Below the pieces are notes generated by a model. That model worked only from the letters and a program-made list of their open reading frames with translations. It was not told the DNA's origin and searched no databases. From Acidimicrobiaceae bacterium (lineage in GTDB: Bacteria; Actinomycetota; Acidimicrobiia; Acidimicrobiales; RAAP-2), in assembly GCA_003155135.1 (NCBI GenBank), contig PMFN01000022.1, positions 50,957 to 114,956 on the forward strand: 64,000 bases of DNA. The letters are read 5' to 3'. Position 1 is the stretch's first letter. Every line of letters starts with the position of its first letter. A program made the position numbers and the translations under genes. Positions 8,365 to 17,741 of the stretch are shown piece by piece.

Positions 8365-9342
8365 ATGGAGCATCGGACGATTGGTGCGCTCGAGGTGTCG
8401 GCCGAGGGCCTCGGCTGCATGGGGATGAGCGAGTTCTACGGCACGAGCAACGAGGCCGAGGCCGTCGCCACGATCCACCGGGCCTTGGAGCTCGGCATCG
8501 ACTTCCTCGACACCGCCGACATGTACGGGCCCTTCACCAATGAAGAGCTCGTGGGCCGGGCCATCGCCGGGCGCCGGGACGAGGTGGTGCTCGCCACCAA
8601 GTTCGGCAACGAGCGCAGCCCCGACGGCGGCTTCTTGGGCGTCAACGGCCGCCCCGACTACGTGCGCTCCGCCTGCGATGCGTCACTGGCGCGCCTCGGT
8701 GTCGACACCATCGACCTCTACTACCAGCACCGCGTCGACCCGAACACGCCCATCGAGGAGACCTGGGGGGCGATGGCCGAGCTGGTGGCGGAGGGCAAGG
8801 TCCGCTACTGCGGGATCTCCGAGGCGGCGCCCGAGACGATCCGCCGGGCCCACGCCACCCACCCGGTGACCGCGGTGCAGACCGAGTACTCGCTGTGGAC
8901 CCGCGATCCCGAGGACAACGGCGTGCTCGAGGTCGCCCGCGAGCTCGGTATCGGCTTCGTTGCCTACTCGCCGATCGGGCGGGGGTTCCTCTCCGGGCAG
9001 ATCCGCAGCCTCGACGACCTCGACGAGAACGACTTCCGGCGCCGCAACCCGCGCTTTCTCGGTGAGAACTTCACCGCCAACCTGGCCCTTGTCGACCGTG
9101 TGCGCGAGATCGCCGACGAAAAAGGCGTGACCGCCTCCCAGCTCGCCCTCGCCTGGGTGCTGCACCAGGACCGCCACTTCGTCCCGATCCCGGGCACCAA
9201 GCGCGTCGCCTTCCTCGAGGAGAACGCGGCGGCCGTCGACATCGAGCTCAGCCGGGAGGACATGGCTCGCCTCGACGAGGCGGCGCCTGCCGGGGTGACC
9301 GCCGGGGACCGCTACCCCGACATGTCGACGGTGCACCGCTAG
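8365..9342 (+). CDS. Aldo/keto reductase
   Basis: A 325-residue NADPH-dependent aldo/keto reductase of the YhdN/AKR13-like group, a cytoplasmic TIM barrel reducing aldehydes or ketones. The catalytic tetrad can be read: Asp49 and Tyr54 in DTADMYG, Lys79 in ATKFG, and His122 in YYQHRVD. The cofactor-binding C-terminal part has IPIPGTKR-type sequence ([15 protein letters not shown]). A GAGGAG Shine-Dalgarno sequence lies 6-8 bp before the ATG. It is transcribed alone and its stop overlaps by 4 bp the stop region of the convergent DUF4031 gene. The natural substrate is unknown. Confidence 0.92.
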   Translation: MEHRTIGALEVSAEGLGCMGMSEFYGTSNEAEAVATIHRALELGIDFLDTADMYGPFTNEELVGRAIAGRRDEVVLATKFGNERSPDGGFLGVNGRPDYVRSACDASLARLGVDTIDLYYQHRVDPNTPIEETWGAMAELVAEGKVRYCGISEAAPETIRRAHATHPVTAVQTEYSLWTRDPEDNGVLEVARELGIGFVAYSPIGRGFLSGQIRSLDDLDENDFRRRNPRFLGENFTANLALVDRVREIADEKGVTASQLALAWVLHQDRHFVPIPGTKRVAFLEENAAAVDIELSREDMARLDEAAPAGVTAGDRYPDMSTVHR

Positions 9343-9650
9343 GCCGACTTTTGCGTCCCCGCACCGGGCTCGGCGTCGAGGCGGCGCCGGGCCCCGATGA
9401 GCTTGCCCATCTGCCGCCAGGTCACCGGGACCGCACCGAGCGCGATGGCCTCCTCGCGCAACGGCTCGGTCACGTCGTAGTGGTCGAGGGCGCGGTGGCG
9501 CCGGTGGCGCTGATACCAGGCCCGGCGCAGCCCGAGGCGCTCGGCCAGCGCATGGAGCTCCTCCTCGTCGTCGCCCACCATGTGCGACCAGACGCCGTCG
9601 ACCGGGCCGACCGTGGCGCGCTGGCGCCAGTCGTCCACGTAGACGGTCAC
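9339..9650 (-). CDS. DUF4031 family small protein
   Basis: A 103-residue protein that begins MTVYVDDWR and contains [21 protein letters not shown] and [17 protein letters not shown], which match the DUF4031 family as I remember it. The function is not known. The charged, His- and Arg-rich composition ([15 protein letters not shown]) suggests nucleic-acid or nucleotide contact, but that is a guess. Its GTG overlaps the stop of the long gene at 9647 by 4 bp (GTGA), so it is translationally coupled to it. Confidence 0.7.
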   Translation of the reverse strand: MTVYVDDWRQRATVGPVDGVWSHMVGDDEEELHALAERLGLRRAWYQRHRRHRALDHYDVTEPLREEAIALGAVPVTWRQMGKLIGARRRLDAEPGAGTQKSA

Positions 9651-12600
9651 TGGTCGGGCGGGTCCGGCTCGGATGCCGGGCGCCCTGTGTCGCCGCCGTC
9701 GCCCGGATGCGCCAAGAACTGCTCGGGGATGCCCGGACCCGAGCGCTTGGCCACGCCGGTGGTGAGGAGGCGCCCCACCACGGGCACCTCGGTGAGGGAC
9801 TCGGCGCGCAAGATGGCGACGGTGGCCGGGGCGAACTGCTCGGGCGAGTCGTAGACGATGTAGCGCGGCAGCCAGTCGGGGTCGTACTTCGCGTTGAACT
9901 TCCAGAGCGTCTCGATCTGGAGCACGCCCGACATCCGGCGCAGGGCCCAGCGCTCGACGCGCTGGGCGATCCCGTCGCCGGTCTCACCGTCGAGGGTGGA
10001 GCGCAGGGCGGCGAAGTTGAGCGAGAGGCCCTTTTGGCCCAGCTCCTTCAGATGCTGGATCGTCGAGCACAGGGCGAAGTCCAACAGGCCGTTCGGGTGC
10101 TCGGCGGGGTCCCGGCGCATCAGGTCGAGCGAGAAGCCGTCGATGGCCTGGCTGGGCACGAACTGGCACATGGCCGCCGGGCGCCCGTCGGGTCCGTAGA
10201 CGACGGTGAGCAGGAGTCCCGTGTCGCGTGGATCGAAGATCCGCCCGAGCATCATGGAAAAGCCGCGCTCGTTCTCGCCGCGCCGGTTGAGGCCCATGAG
10301 CTCGACGAGGGGGGGCACGAGGGCCGGGTCGAGCCGGGACGGGTCGAAGAAGCGCGCCTTGTAGCCGTTGCGCTCGATGCGGCTGCACGCCTGGCGCAGC
10401 CCCTTCATCTTCCCGCCCGCCAAGGTGAAGCGTGTGACGTCGACCACCGCCTCGTCACCGATGTAGAGGTGGCGCATGCCCGAGTCCCGGTAGATCGGCA
10501 GCCACTCCTCGGCCGCCGCCATGACCGCCACCCCCCAGCCGTGGCGGTCGGCGAAGTGGCGGAAGGCGTCCCAGACCTGGCTGCGCTCGGAGACCGGGCC
10601 GATCGGGTCGGGGGAGACCAGGCAGACGCCGCCGTGCACCGCGTAGGCGACGACCGTGTCTCGGAAGAAGAACCACTGCTTGTCGTCGCGCAGGGCGAAG
10701 TAGTCGAGGGTCCCGGTGCCGTGGCGCCGCACGATGTCGCGGGCGCGCCCTTCGGCCGCACGGCGCGACTGGGGGGGCCAGCCCGACGAGAGCTGGCGGT
10801 CGACCACCGGCCGGGTGACGAGGTACAGCACGATGACCACGAGCGCCACTCCGACGGCCAGCAGCGAGGGTGAGACGAAGTCGTTCAGGGTGTCGGGCAG
10901 CGAGATGCTGGTGAAGCCGGCCATGCGCTCGAGCATCGCCCCGAGCACCTCGGGCCAGGCGGGGAGCGGGTGGTGCCGCACCCGGCCGGAGATCTCGGCT
11001 GCCACGAAGGCGGTGCCGACCGCCACGACCACGCCCACGAAGAGGGCGAGGGCGGCGGAGCGGACCGAGCCGCGGTCGGTGGCCGCCCCGAAGCGTGACC
11101 GCTCGACGAGGAGCAGCGCCAGGGTGACGCCGGTGACCAAGAGCCCGGCGAAGGAGGCGGCATGGACGATGTGCAGCACCAGGGTGACCGCCAGGAGGAC
11201 GACCGCGGCGATCCACGAACGGCGCTGCCCCCGCAGGATCCCGCGCGAGAGCATCATGAGCGCGACCCCGGCCAGTGCCACCAGGGCGCCGGCGGCCTGG
11301 GCCACGCCGAGTGGGAGGTAGGTCTCGATGAGGTGCAGCCGGCTCCGCAGCGGCGGGGACACGGCCAAGAGCACGTCGACCAGGCCGGCCACGAAGATCG
11401 CGAACGCCGCCCAGCGTCGGACGCGCCGCATGCGGATCCGATCGGCAGCGACGTCAGGGGCGGCCGGCCACGACGCGCCGCGCGGCCAGGAGGCCACCAT
11501 CGCCGGGTGCAGGTCTGCCGCCGCCTTGTAGCCCTTGACCGCGGGATAGCCGGTGACGACGCGCTCGAACTTGGTCGACAGCGGCAGGTCGACGTCGGCG
11601 AGCAGCAGGCGGACGTGGAGCTCGGCCCCCGTCTCGAGCTCGAGCCAGCTGGCCTGGCGGTGGTGGAGGAACACGGGCGGCAGGCCGGCTCGGCCGGCGT
11701 GCTCGCGCACGAGCTCGGTCGTCCCCCCGGGGCTGGCGAAGAAGCCCGGGTCGAGGTGCGTGAGCTCAGCCCGCAGGCCGCCTCCCACGATGAGCCCGGT
11801 GGCGTCCAGGGCGACCGCCGCACGGGCCTCGTCGAGGGCGGCGTTCGGCCCCACGAGAAGGCCGCTCGAGGGCGTCGTCGGCGCGAGGGCGGTGCGGGAC
11901 GGGTCGCTGCGCTGGGATCCGGCGAGGGATCCCATCTCGGCGCGCCAGATGCGCCGCGAGATGATGGCGACAACGACTGCGAGGAGCAGCTCCAAGGCGA
12001 CGATGACCGCCAATGTGAACAGCAGCCGGTGGGCCCACGACGCGTGGTAGGCGTGGCCGATCACGCTGCGCTGGCCGCGCCGGGCGATGCGGCGCAGGCC
12101 GTGGTACACCGGCTGGAGCCGCAGCACCAGCGCGGCGACGACCGCCAGCAGCGGTGGCACCCACACGTAGCGTCCGAGCCGCCGGTACAGCAGCCTCGAC
12201 GTCACGAAGCGACCCGAAGCGGTGGGGTCCTCCAAGCGGTTCACCCCCGCCAGCCATGGGCGGGCGTCGGCCGGGCCCCCGTCGAGGACGGCGCGGAAGT
12301 CGTCGGGCGGGCAGCCGGCGCGGATACCCACGATGCGCTCGCCCGCTGCGGTGGTGAGCCGCAGGTCGACCGAGCCCGCCACTTCGGCCCCGATGGCCCC
12401 GAGCAGCTCGCTCACCTCGGCGCTCGCCACCTCGGGGTCCCGCCATCCGGGCAGCACCAGCAGCCGACAGTCGTCGCGTGCGGTGAAAGCGGCGATGGCC
12501 CCGCGGATGGCGTCGTGCTGGTCGAGCGAGCGCGCCACCTCCCCGGATTCGAGAGGGCGCTCCTCGGCGCCGAGGTTGAAGAGGTTGCCGCAGACGATCA

Positions 12601-12892
12601 CGAGGCCCGGCCCCTGCCACTGGTCGAGGGTGAGGGCCACGTCAGCGGCGAGGGCGAGCGACGAGGGCGTGGCGTCCGCCTCCAAGAGCAGGTCGCCGAC
12701 GACCATCACCCGGCGCCCGAGGGGCACGTCGAGCGTGAGCCCGGGTGCGCCGCGGACGTCTGCGCCCGGCTCCGGGGTGGACCCGGGCCAGGTGGCCGGA
12801 CCAGGGAGTTCGAGGCCCGGCACCACCAGGGCCTCCGGCGACAGCTCCCCGACCGACGCGATGCTTCCCCGCGGTGGGGTGCGAGACGCCAT
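9647..12892 (-). CDS. Degenerate calcineurin-like phosphoesterase fused to MprF-like (DUF2156) synthetase domain
   Basis: A 1081-residue membrane protein. Residues ~55-240 look like a calcineurin-type phosphoesterase, but the metal-binding motifs are altered: VVGDLLLE for DxH, CGNLFN for GDxxD, PGWRD for GNHD, and later VGGGLRAE for GHTH. Two membrane segments follow (~244-310), then a soluble stretch, then five or more membrane helices (~494-700). The C-terminal ~330 residues are a DUF2156 domain like the catalytic part of lysyl-phosphatidylglycerol synthase MprF, which transfers an amino acid from tRNA to lipid (WFFFRDTVVAYAVHGG, SPDPIGP, MLGRIFDPRDTG). The start at 12892 follows a GGAG. 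It is coupled to DUF4031. The substrate is not evident. Confidence 0.75.
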   Translation of the reverse strand: MASRTPPRGSIASVGELSPEALVVPGLELPGPATWPGSTPEPGADVRGAPGLTLDVPLGRRVMVVGDLLLEADATPSSLALAADVALTLDQWQGPGLVIVCGNLFNLGAEERPLESGEVARSLDQHDAIRGAIAAFTARDDCRLLVLPGWRDPEVASAEVSELLGAIGAEVAGSVDLRLTTAAGERIVGIRAGCPPDDFRAVLDGGPADARPWLAGVNRLEDPTASGRFVTSRLLYRRLGRYVWVPPLLAVVAALVLRLQPVYHGLRRIARRGQRSVIGHAYHASWAHRLLFTLAVIVALELLLAVVVAIISRRIWRAEMGSLAGSQRSDPSRTALAPTTPSSGLLVGPNAALDEARAAVALDATGLIVGGGLRAELTHLDPGFFASPGGTTELVREHAGRAGLPPVFLHHRQASWLELETGAELHVRLLLADVDLPLSTKFERVVTGYPAVKGYKAAADLHPAMVASWPRGASWPAAPDVAADRIRMRRVRRWAAFAIFVAGLVDVLLAVSPPLRSRLHLIETYLPLGVAQAAGALVALAGVALMMLSRGILRGQRRSWIAAVVLLAVTLVLHIVHAASFAGLLVTGVTLALLLVERSRFGAATDRGSVRSAALALFVGVVVAVGTAFVAAEISGRVRHHPLPAWPEVLGAMLERMAGFTSISLPDTLNDFVSPSLLAVGVALVVIVLYLVTRPVVDRQLSSGWPPQSRRAAEGRARDIVRRHGTGTLDYFALRDDKQWFFFRDTVVAYAVHGGVCLVSPDPIGPVSERSQVWDAFRHFADRHGWGVAVMAAAEEWLPIYRDSGMRHLYIGDEAVVDVTRFTLAGGKMKGLRQACSRIERNGYKARFFDPSRLDPALVPPLVELMGLNRRGENERGFSMMLGRIFDPRDTGLLLTVVYGPDGRPAAMCQFVPSQAIDGFSLDLMRRDPAEHPNGLLDFALCSTIQHLKELGQKGLSLNFAALRSTLDGETGDGIAQRVERWALRRMSGVLQIETLWKFNAKYDPDWLPRYIVYDSPEQFAPATVAILRAESLTEVPVVGRLLTTGVAKRSGPGIPEQFLAHPGDGGDTGRPASEPDPPDQ

Positions 12893-13025
12893 GGCTCCAT
12901 GCTGCCACGCAGCGGCCCGGGTCGAGCGTCCGGTGGCAACGGTGCCCCGGTGCACCGCCGGTAGGCTCACCGGTGGTGAGGCTCCGTTTCGACGGCCGCC
13001 GCCCGTCGAGCACAGGAACGCACCC

Positions 13026-13538
13026 ATGACCCCCACGACCCCCGAACGAACCAACGTGGAACGAGCCAACTGGCAGTGGCGCAAGGGCCCCGTCGAGCCC
13101 GGGCCCGCCGTCGTCTTCGACATCGACGGCGTCCTCTCTGATGCCGCCGGCCGCCAGCACTTCCTCGACGCCGGCCGACGGGACTGGACGGCGTTCTTCG
13201 AGGCCTGCGGCGACGACCCGGTGATCGAGGAGGTGGCCAGGCTGCTCGAGCTGCTCGACAGCTCCCTGGCGGTCATCCTGCTCACCGGCAGACCGGGCCG
13301 CGTGCGCCCCCAGACGCTCGCCTGGCTCGAGCGTTACGGGCTGCGGTGGGACCTGTTGGTCATGCGCGACCGCGGCGACTACGCCTTCGTGACCGACTTC
13401 AAGCAGGGGGTGGTGGAGGACCTGCGCCGTCACGGCTTCGACCTACGCCTGGCCCTCGAGGACGATCCCTCCAACCACGCCATGTACGTGGCCGAGGGTG
13501 TGCCCTGCGTCTACATCCACTCCGGCTATTACGAGTGA
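13026..13538 (+). CDS. HAD-superfamily phosphatase, polynucleotide 3'-phosphatase-like
   Basis: A 170-residue HAD-fold protein. Motif I is FDIDGVLSD (nucleophile Asp32, acid Asp34), motif II is ILLTGRPGRVRPQTLAWLERYG, and the late acidic motif is LEDDPSNHAMY. The order and the TGRP motif resemble the phosphatase domain of phage T4-type polynucleotide kinase and its stand-alone relatives, so a nucleotide or nucleic-acid 3'-phosphate is a possible substrate. An AGGAAC sequence lies ~8 bp before the ATG. A long in-frame extension reaches 12222 but overlaps the opposite-strand gene and is not coding. Its 3' end overlaps the lnt gene by 10 bp, convergently. Confidence 0.78.
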   Translation: MTPTTPERTNVERANWQWRKGPVEPGPAVVFDIDGVLSDAAGRQHFLDAGRRDWTAFFEACGDDPVIEEVARLLELLDSSLAVILLTGRPGRVRPQTLAWLERYGLRWDLLVMRDRGDYAFVTDFKQGVVEDLRRHGFDLRLALEDDPSNHAMYVAEGVPCVYIHSGYYE

Positions 13539-15223
13539 GGCCCGGGCTCGACTGATCGAGGCGGCGAGGCACCGCTGAGCTTGCCGCGCCTTTCCGTTGC
13601 ACCGATGACCGCCGCGTCGGGCGGGGGCGGGCGCCCCACGACACGCGGCGGTGAGGCACCGGTGATCGTGCCGCCGTCGATCCGGGGGCGCCTCGGGCGC
13701 CGACGCCGGGACATCGCCCAGCCGGCCACGAGCGCCAGCGCGGCGAGCACGAGCACCGGAACGTCGCCGATGCGGTCGTAAAGCGTCGATCCGAGGCGCA
13801 GGCCGACGGTCGCGTAGAGCACCGACCGCTCGCCGAGGGCGCTGCGTTCGACGATCGTGCCGTCGTGGTCGATGACCGCCGAGAAGCCTGTCGGGGCGGC
13901 CTGGACGAGGTCGCGGCCGGTCTCGACCGCCTGGACACGTGCGGCGGCGATCTCCTGGGTCGGGACCTGGCTGCTCGCGTACGACGAGGTGTTGGTGGGC
14001 ACGACGAGGAGGTCCGCGCCGGCTCGGACCGACGGCCGGCTCCGGTTCGAATAGAAGACCTCATAGGACACGAGCACGCCGAGGCGGGCGGCGGGCGTCG
14101 GGAGAAGGCCCGTGCCCGTTCCGGGCACCGCGTCGAGGGGCACCGCCGAGAGGTTCGCCAGGTGCGAGAAGAAGCCTCGCCAGGGCACATACTCGCCGAA
14201 GGGCACGCGGTGGACCTTCTCGAAGGTGCCGACGATGCGGCCGTCGGGCCCCCAGGCAACGATCTCGTTGCGGAAGGCGCTCGACGAGATGGTGACCGTC
14301 ACCCCGGCCACCACCGTGGCGTCGAGCCGACGGGCCAGTGCCGCGACCTCTGCGGCCTCCGGTGAGCCGACGAGCGGGCGGTCGAGGGCGATCACGTCCT
14401 CGGGCCAGAGCACGAGGGACGGTCGGGCGCCGGGGTGGCCGGGGATCTCTGAGGTGGCCGCCACCTGGGCGCTGAACACCGCCGACGGATCGACCTGTGC
14501 CTTCGAGAGGCCCCGCTGGCCGCCCCCTTGGACCGCCGCCACGTCGAGGCGAGCAGTGGCCCGTCCCCCGTCGGGTGCGGCAGCAGCGATCGGGATGAGC
14601 GCGAGCACCACGAGCAGCGTCGCCAGTGCCGAGCCGGCCCGGGCGGGGGAGCGCGTCGGCCGTCTTCCACCGTCGAGTCGCGTCTCGTCGCGCGCGTCGT
14701 CGCTCAGGGCGGCATCGAGTGCGCCGGCGAGTGCGGCGAGCGTCCCACCCCCCGCCCAGACGACCGCGGTGAGCAGGAGCGGGCCGCCGAGCCGGCTGAG
14801 ACCGAGAAAGGGGCCGCCCGCCTGGCCCAGGAACACCCCCCCGATGGGCAGGCCGCCGAACGGCCATGCCATGCGCAGCGCCTCGGCCAGGACGAACGCG
14901 CCGATGAACGGAGCGAGGCGGGCGCCACGTGCCGGCACCAGGGCGGCGGCCAGTGCCATGGAGAGCGCCTCGACGGCCATCAGGATGACGGCGCCGTACC
15001 AGTTGAACGACTGCGCCCAGAGGAGCCCCGGGACGAAGCAGCCGAGGCCGCAGAGCCAGCCGCTCCAGATCCTCGTCCCCGCCGACAGGCCGCCCAGTCG
15101 CCAGAAGAGGAGGGCGGCGCCGACGAAGGCGAGCGGCCAGATGCCGAACGGCGGCAGGGAGAGCGCGAGGAGCACCCCGGCGGCCAGAGAGGGGAGCGCC
15201 ACCCCGCCCCGGCGGACGTTCAC
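13529..15223 (-). CDS. lnt: Apolipoprotein N-acyltransferase-like protein with Ser at the catalytic Cys position
   Basis: A 564-residue Lnt-type membrane enzyme, which would add the third acyl chain to lipoproteins at the outer face of the membrane. The N-terminal half has several membrane helices (LPPFGIWPLAFVGAALLFW and others). The C-terminal half is a nitrilase fold: the Glu is in LVLWPEDVIA and the Lys in GTFEKVHRVPFGEYVPWR. At the place of the nucleophilic Cys (usual motif ICYE) this protein reads LVSYEVF, codon TCC, residue 386. It may be inactive or use Ser. The GTG start overlaps the hemY stop by 4 bp. Confidence 0.8.
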   Translation of the reverse strand: MNVRRGGVALPSLAAGVLLALSLPPFGIWPLAFVGAALLFWRLGGLSAGTRIWSGWLCGLGCFVPGLLWAQSFNWYGAVILMAVEALSMALAAALVPARGARLAPFIGAFVLAEALRMAWPFGGLPIGGVFLGQAGGPFLGLSRLGGPLLLTAVVWAGGGTLAALAGALDAALSDDARDETRLDGGRRPTRSPARAGSALATLLVVLALIPIAAAAPDGGRATARLDVAAVQGGGQRGLSKAQVDPSAVFSAQVAATSEIPGHPGARPSLVLWPEDVIALDRPLVGSPEAAEVAALARRLDATVVAGVTVTISSSAFRNEIVAWGPDGRIVGTFEKVHRVPFGEYVPWRGFFSHLANLSAVPLDAVPGTGTGLLPTPAARLGVLVSYEVFYSNRSRPSVRAGADLLVVPTNTSSYASSQVPTQEIAAARVQAVETGRDLVQAAPTGFSAVIDHDGTIVERSALGERSVLYATVGLRLGSTLYDRIGDVPVLVLAALALVAGWAMSRRRRPRRPRIDGGTITGASPPRVVGRPPPPDAAVIGATERRGKLSGASPPRSVEPGPHS

Positions 15224-16794
15224 CTGCCCGAACCCGCCTCGCCGCCGTCCGGGGCGAGCACACCGAGCAGCTCGCGTGCCGCCTCCCGGCCGCTGCCGAT
15301 GCAGGCCGGTATGCCCACCCCCCGGTAGGCCGAGCCGGCGATGGTCATCGCCGGCAGCCTGCGCACGCCCGCCTCGATGCCCGCCACGCGCAGGAGATGG
15401 TTCACGCGGTACTGCGGGAAGGCACCTGGCCAGCGGGTGACGCGCACTGCGCGCGGCTCGGCCTCGATGCCGAGCAGGAGGCCGAGCTCTTCGACCATGC
15501 GCGCCTGGAGGGCCATGTCGTCGAGCTCGGCGATCCGCTCGTCGCCCATGCGCCCGGCCGAGGCCCGCACCAGGCTCTCCCCCGGAAGGGCGAGGTGGGG
15601 CCACTTGGCCGAGAGGAGTGTGCACGCGGTGATGAGGAACTCGGTGTCACCGTCGTCTGCCGGCGGGCGCTTCGAGCCAGGGGGCACGAGCAGGCCGGTG
15701 CCGAAGAGGTCCTCGGGCACGGCGTCCGCGTCGAAGGCGAAGGTCACGAGGACCACCGAGGCCTGGTCGATGCTGCGCAGGAGCCCCGCCGCCTCCTCGT
15801 CGTGGTCGTCGAGCAGCTCGGCCGCCGGCTGCGGTGGGACGGCGAGGACGATGCCGTCCGCCTCGAGTGACCCCTCCTCGAGGGACAGCTCCCAGCGCCT
15901 CGGTCCGTGCCCTGCTCGTTGCAGCACCTGCACCGCACTCGAACAGCGCAGCTCGACGTCCCGGTCACCGAGCACCTTTTCGAGTTGTTCGACCAATGTG
16001 GCGAAGCCACCCTCGACGGCATAGAACGCGGGCGCCGGCTCCGTGGCCGCAGTGTCCGGCTCGGGCTCTGCGGGGCCGGCCGACTCGTCGGGGTCCTCGG
16101 GTGGGGCGGTGGCGACGGGGGGCGGTGCGGCCATGGCCCGGCGGAGGGACCGCATGAAGCTCCCCTGCTTCGACGCGGCGAGCAGCACCGGGAACACGGC
16201 GGCCGCGCTCATGTCGGCGACGCTCCCGGCGTGGATCCCCCCGATCATCGGGTCCACCATGGTGTCGACGACCCTGCGCCCGAGCTTGCGGGCGACGAGT
16301 GGCCCGATGGCGCGGTCACCAAGAGGCCCGCGACTGTCGGGCCGCGGCGCGATCACGTCGAGCAGGACGCGCACGTTGCCACCGAAGCCGAGGATCCCCG
16401 ATCGCACGAGCGGCCAGAACTTTGTGGGGATGCCCAGGGCGAGGCCGTCGGGCAGCGGACGCCGACGCCCGCGCGCCCACACCGCCGCACCCGATGCGCC
16501 GATGGGCCGCAGCGACTCGTCGAGCCCGATCTCCCGGCACAGTGCGACCGCCTCGGGGCGACGTCCCAAGAAGCCGTCGGGCCCGGAGTCGAGCCGGCGT
16601 CCCTCGAACGACTCGCTGCGCAACTTCCCGCCGAGACGGTCCCCGGCCTCGAGCACGACCACTGCGGGCGTCCCCGGTCCGGGGCCCGCGGCGCCGCCGC
16701 TCAGTTCCCACGCCGCCGCCAGCCCGGCGATGCCCCCGCCGATCACCGCCACGGTCGCACGGTGCGCCGAGCCCGGCCCCGCAGCGTCGCTCAC
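15220..16794 (-). CDS. hemY: Protoporphyrinogen/coproporphyrinogen oxidase (HemY/CgoX)
   Basis: A 524-residue FAD enzyme oxidising a porphyrinogen to its porphyrin. In actinobacteria this is usually coproporphyrinogen III in the coproporphyrin-dependent haem route (CgoX). The N-terminal dinucleotide-binding motif is VAVIGGGIAGLAAAWELSG, followed by LEAGDRLGGKLRSE and DSGPDGFLGRRPEA. A C-terminal FAD motif is AYRGVGIPACIGSGREAA. A low-complexity acidic insert near residues 235-255 (PPEDPDESAGPAEPEPD) is longer than usual. The GTG start overlaps the hemH stop by 4 bp and its own stop overlaps the lnt start by 4 bp. It works between hemE and hemH in the pathway. Confidence 0.9.
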   Translation of the reverse strand: MSDAAGPGSAHRATVAVIGGGIAGLAAAWELSGGAAGPGPGTPAVVVLEAGDRLGGKLRSESFEGRRLDSGPDGFLGRRPEAVALCREIGLDESLRPIGASGAAVWARGRRRPLPDGLALGIPTKFWPLVRSGILGFGGNVRVLLDVIAPRPDSRGPLGDRAIGPLVARKLGRRVVDTMVDPMIGGIHAGSVADMSAAAVFPVLLAASKQGSFMRSLRRAMAAPPPVATAPPEDPDESAGPAEPEPDTAATEPAPAFYAVEGGFATLVEQLEKVLGDRDVELRCSSAVQVLQRAGHGPRRWELSLEEGSLEADGIVLAVPPQPAAELLDDHDEEAAGLLRSIDQASVVLVTFAFDADAVPEDLFGTGLLVPPGSKRPPADDGDTEFLITACTLLSAKWPHLALPGESLVRASAGRMGDERIAELDDMALQARMVEELGLLLGIEAEPRAVRVTRWPGAFPQYRVNHLLRVAGIEAGVRRLPAMTIAGSAYRGVGIPACIGSGREAARELLGVLAPDGGEAGSGR

Positions 16795-17741
16795 GAGGTT
16801 GCACCCGCCCCGGCGGTCGCCACCACCACCTTGGCGAGGATGTCGAGGAACTCGGGGTCGGCGTTGAGCGAGGGCGTGCGCACCAGCGTGACACCAGCCG
16901 TGTCCGCCACGGCCTTCGCCTCGATGTCCACGTCGAAGAGCACTTCGAGGTGGTCCGAGACGAAGCCGACCGGGCAGACCACGACGGCGCCGATCCCCTC
17001 GTCGGGGAGCGCCTTGATGACCTCCAAGATGTCCGGTCCGATCCAGGGCTCGGGGGTGCGCCCGGCGCTCTGCCACGCCACCCGCCAGTTGTCGATGCCC
17101 GCCTCGGCGGCGATGAGCTCGGCCGAGTGGACCATCTGGTCGGGGTACGGGTCGCCGTTGGTGCGGACGCGCTCGGGCAGGGAGTGGGCGGTGAACAGCA
17201 CGAGGCGTGCGCCCTCGGTCGAAGGGGGGAGGCGGTCGAGGGCGGCGTGGACCCGCCCCGCCAGGAGTGCGGCGAAGCCGGGGGCGTCGTACCACTGCTC
17301 GACGGGGAGGAACTCGACGTCGTCGCCGAGGGCCTCAGTGGCGCGCCGCAGATACTCGCCCGACCCCATGGTCGAGCGGTGTGGGGTGAGGACCACGCCG
17401 ACCACCGTGCGCACGCCGTCGGCGATGAGGGCCGCCGCACTCTGCTCGATGGTGGGCTCGGTGTACTTCGCGCCATAGCGCACGATGAAGCGGCCGGGGT
17501 CCGCGGCCTCGAGGGCGGCCGCCAGGCCGTCGACCTGTCCGGCGGTGCGCTCGGCCAGCGGCGAGATCCCCCCGATCGCCTCGTAGCGGCCGGTGAGCTC
17601 GGCGAGCTGTTCGGGGGACGGCGGGCTGCCCCGGCGGATGCGCGTGTAGAAGGCCTCGACGTCGTCGGGACGAGAGGGCGTGCCGTGGGCCATGACGAGC
17701 ACCCCGATCGGTTTGGTGCCGGGCTGGCGGTCGGTGCTCAT
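16791..17741 (-). CDS. hemH: Ferrochelatase (coproporphyrin ferrochelatase type)
   Basis: A 316-residue ferrochelatase that inserts Fe2+ into the porphyrin, in actinobacteria most often coproporphyrin III (CpfC). Family marks are GVLVMAHGTPSRPDDVEAFY at the N-terminus, YGAKYTEPTIEQ, the metal-site His in FTAHSLPERV, and the Glu in CPVGFVSDHLEVLFD. No fused domain is present and length is normal. The ATG overlaps the hemE stop by 4 bp. An upstream in-frame extension to 17942 lies within hemE and is rejected. The companion haem synthase ChdC/HemQ is not in the window. Confidence 0.93.
   Translation of the reverse strand: MSTDRQPGTKPIGVLVMAHGTPSRPDDVEAFYTRIRRGSPPSPEQLAELTGRYEAIGGISPLAERTAGQVDGLAAALEAADPGRFIVRYGAKYTEPTIEQSAAALIADGVRTVVGVVLTPHRSTMGSGEYLRRATEALGDDVEFLPVEQWYDAPGFAALLAGRVHAALDRLPPSTEGARLVLFTAHSLPERVRTNGDPYPDQMVHSAELIAAEAGIDNWRVAWQSAGRTPEPWIGPDILEVIKALPDEGIGAVVVCPVGFVSDHLEVLFDVDIEAKAVADTAGVTLVRTPSLNADPEFLDILAKVVVATAGAGATS

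Noticed and set aside
12222-13025. In-frame extension of the HAD phosphatase gene
   Set aside because: It is antisense to the fusion gene and Ser/Pro/Arg-rich. The conserved domain begins soon after 13026.
12893-13285. In-frame extension of the phosphoesterase-MprF fusion gene
   Set aside because: It lies opposite the HAD phosphatase gene, is Ser/Arg-rich low complexity and has no match to the family. The ATG at 12892 with GGAG is preferred.
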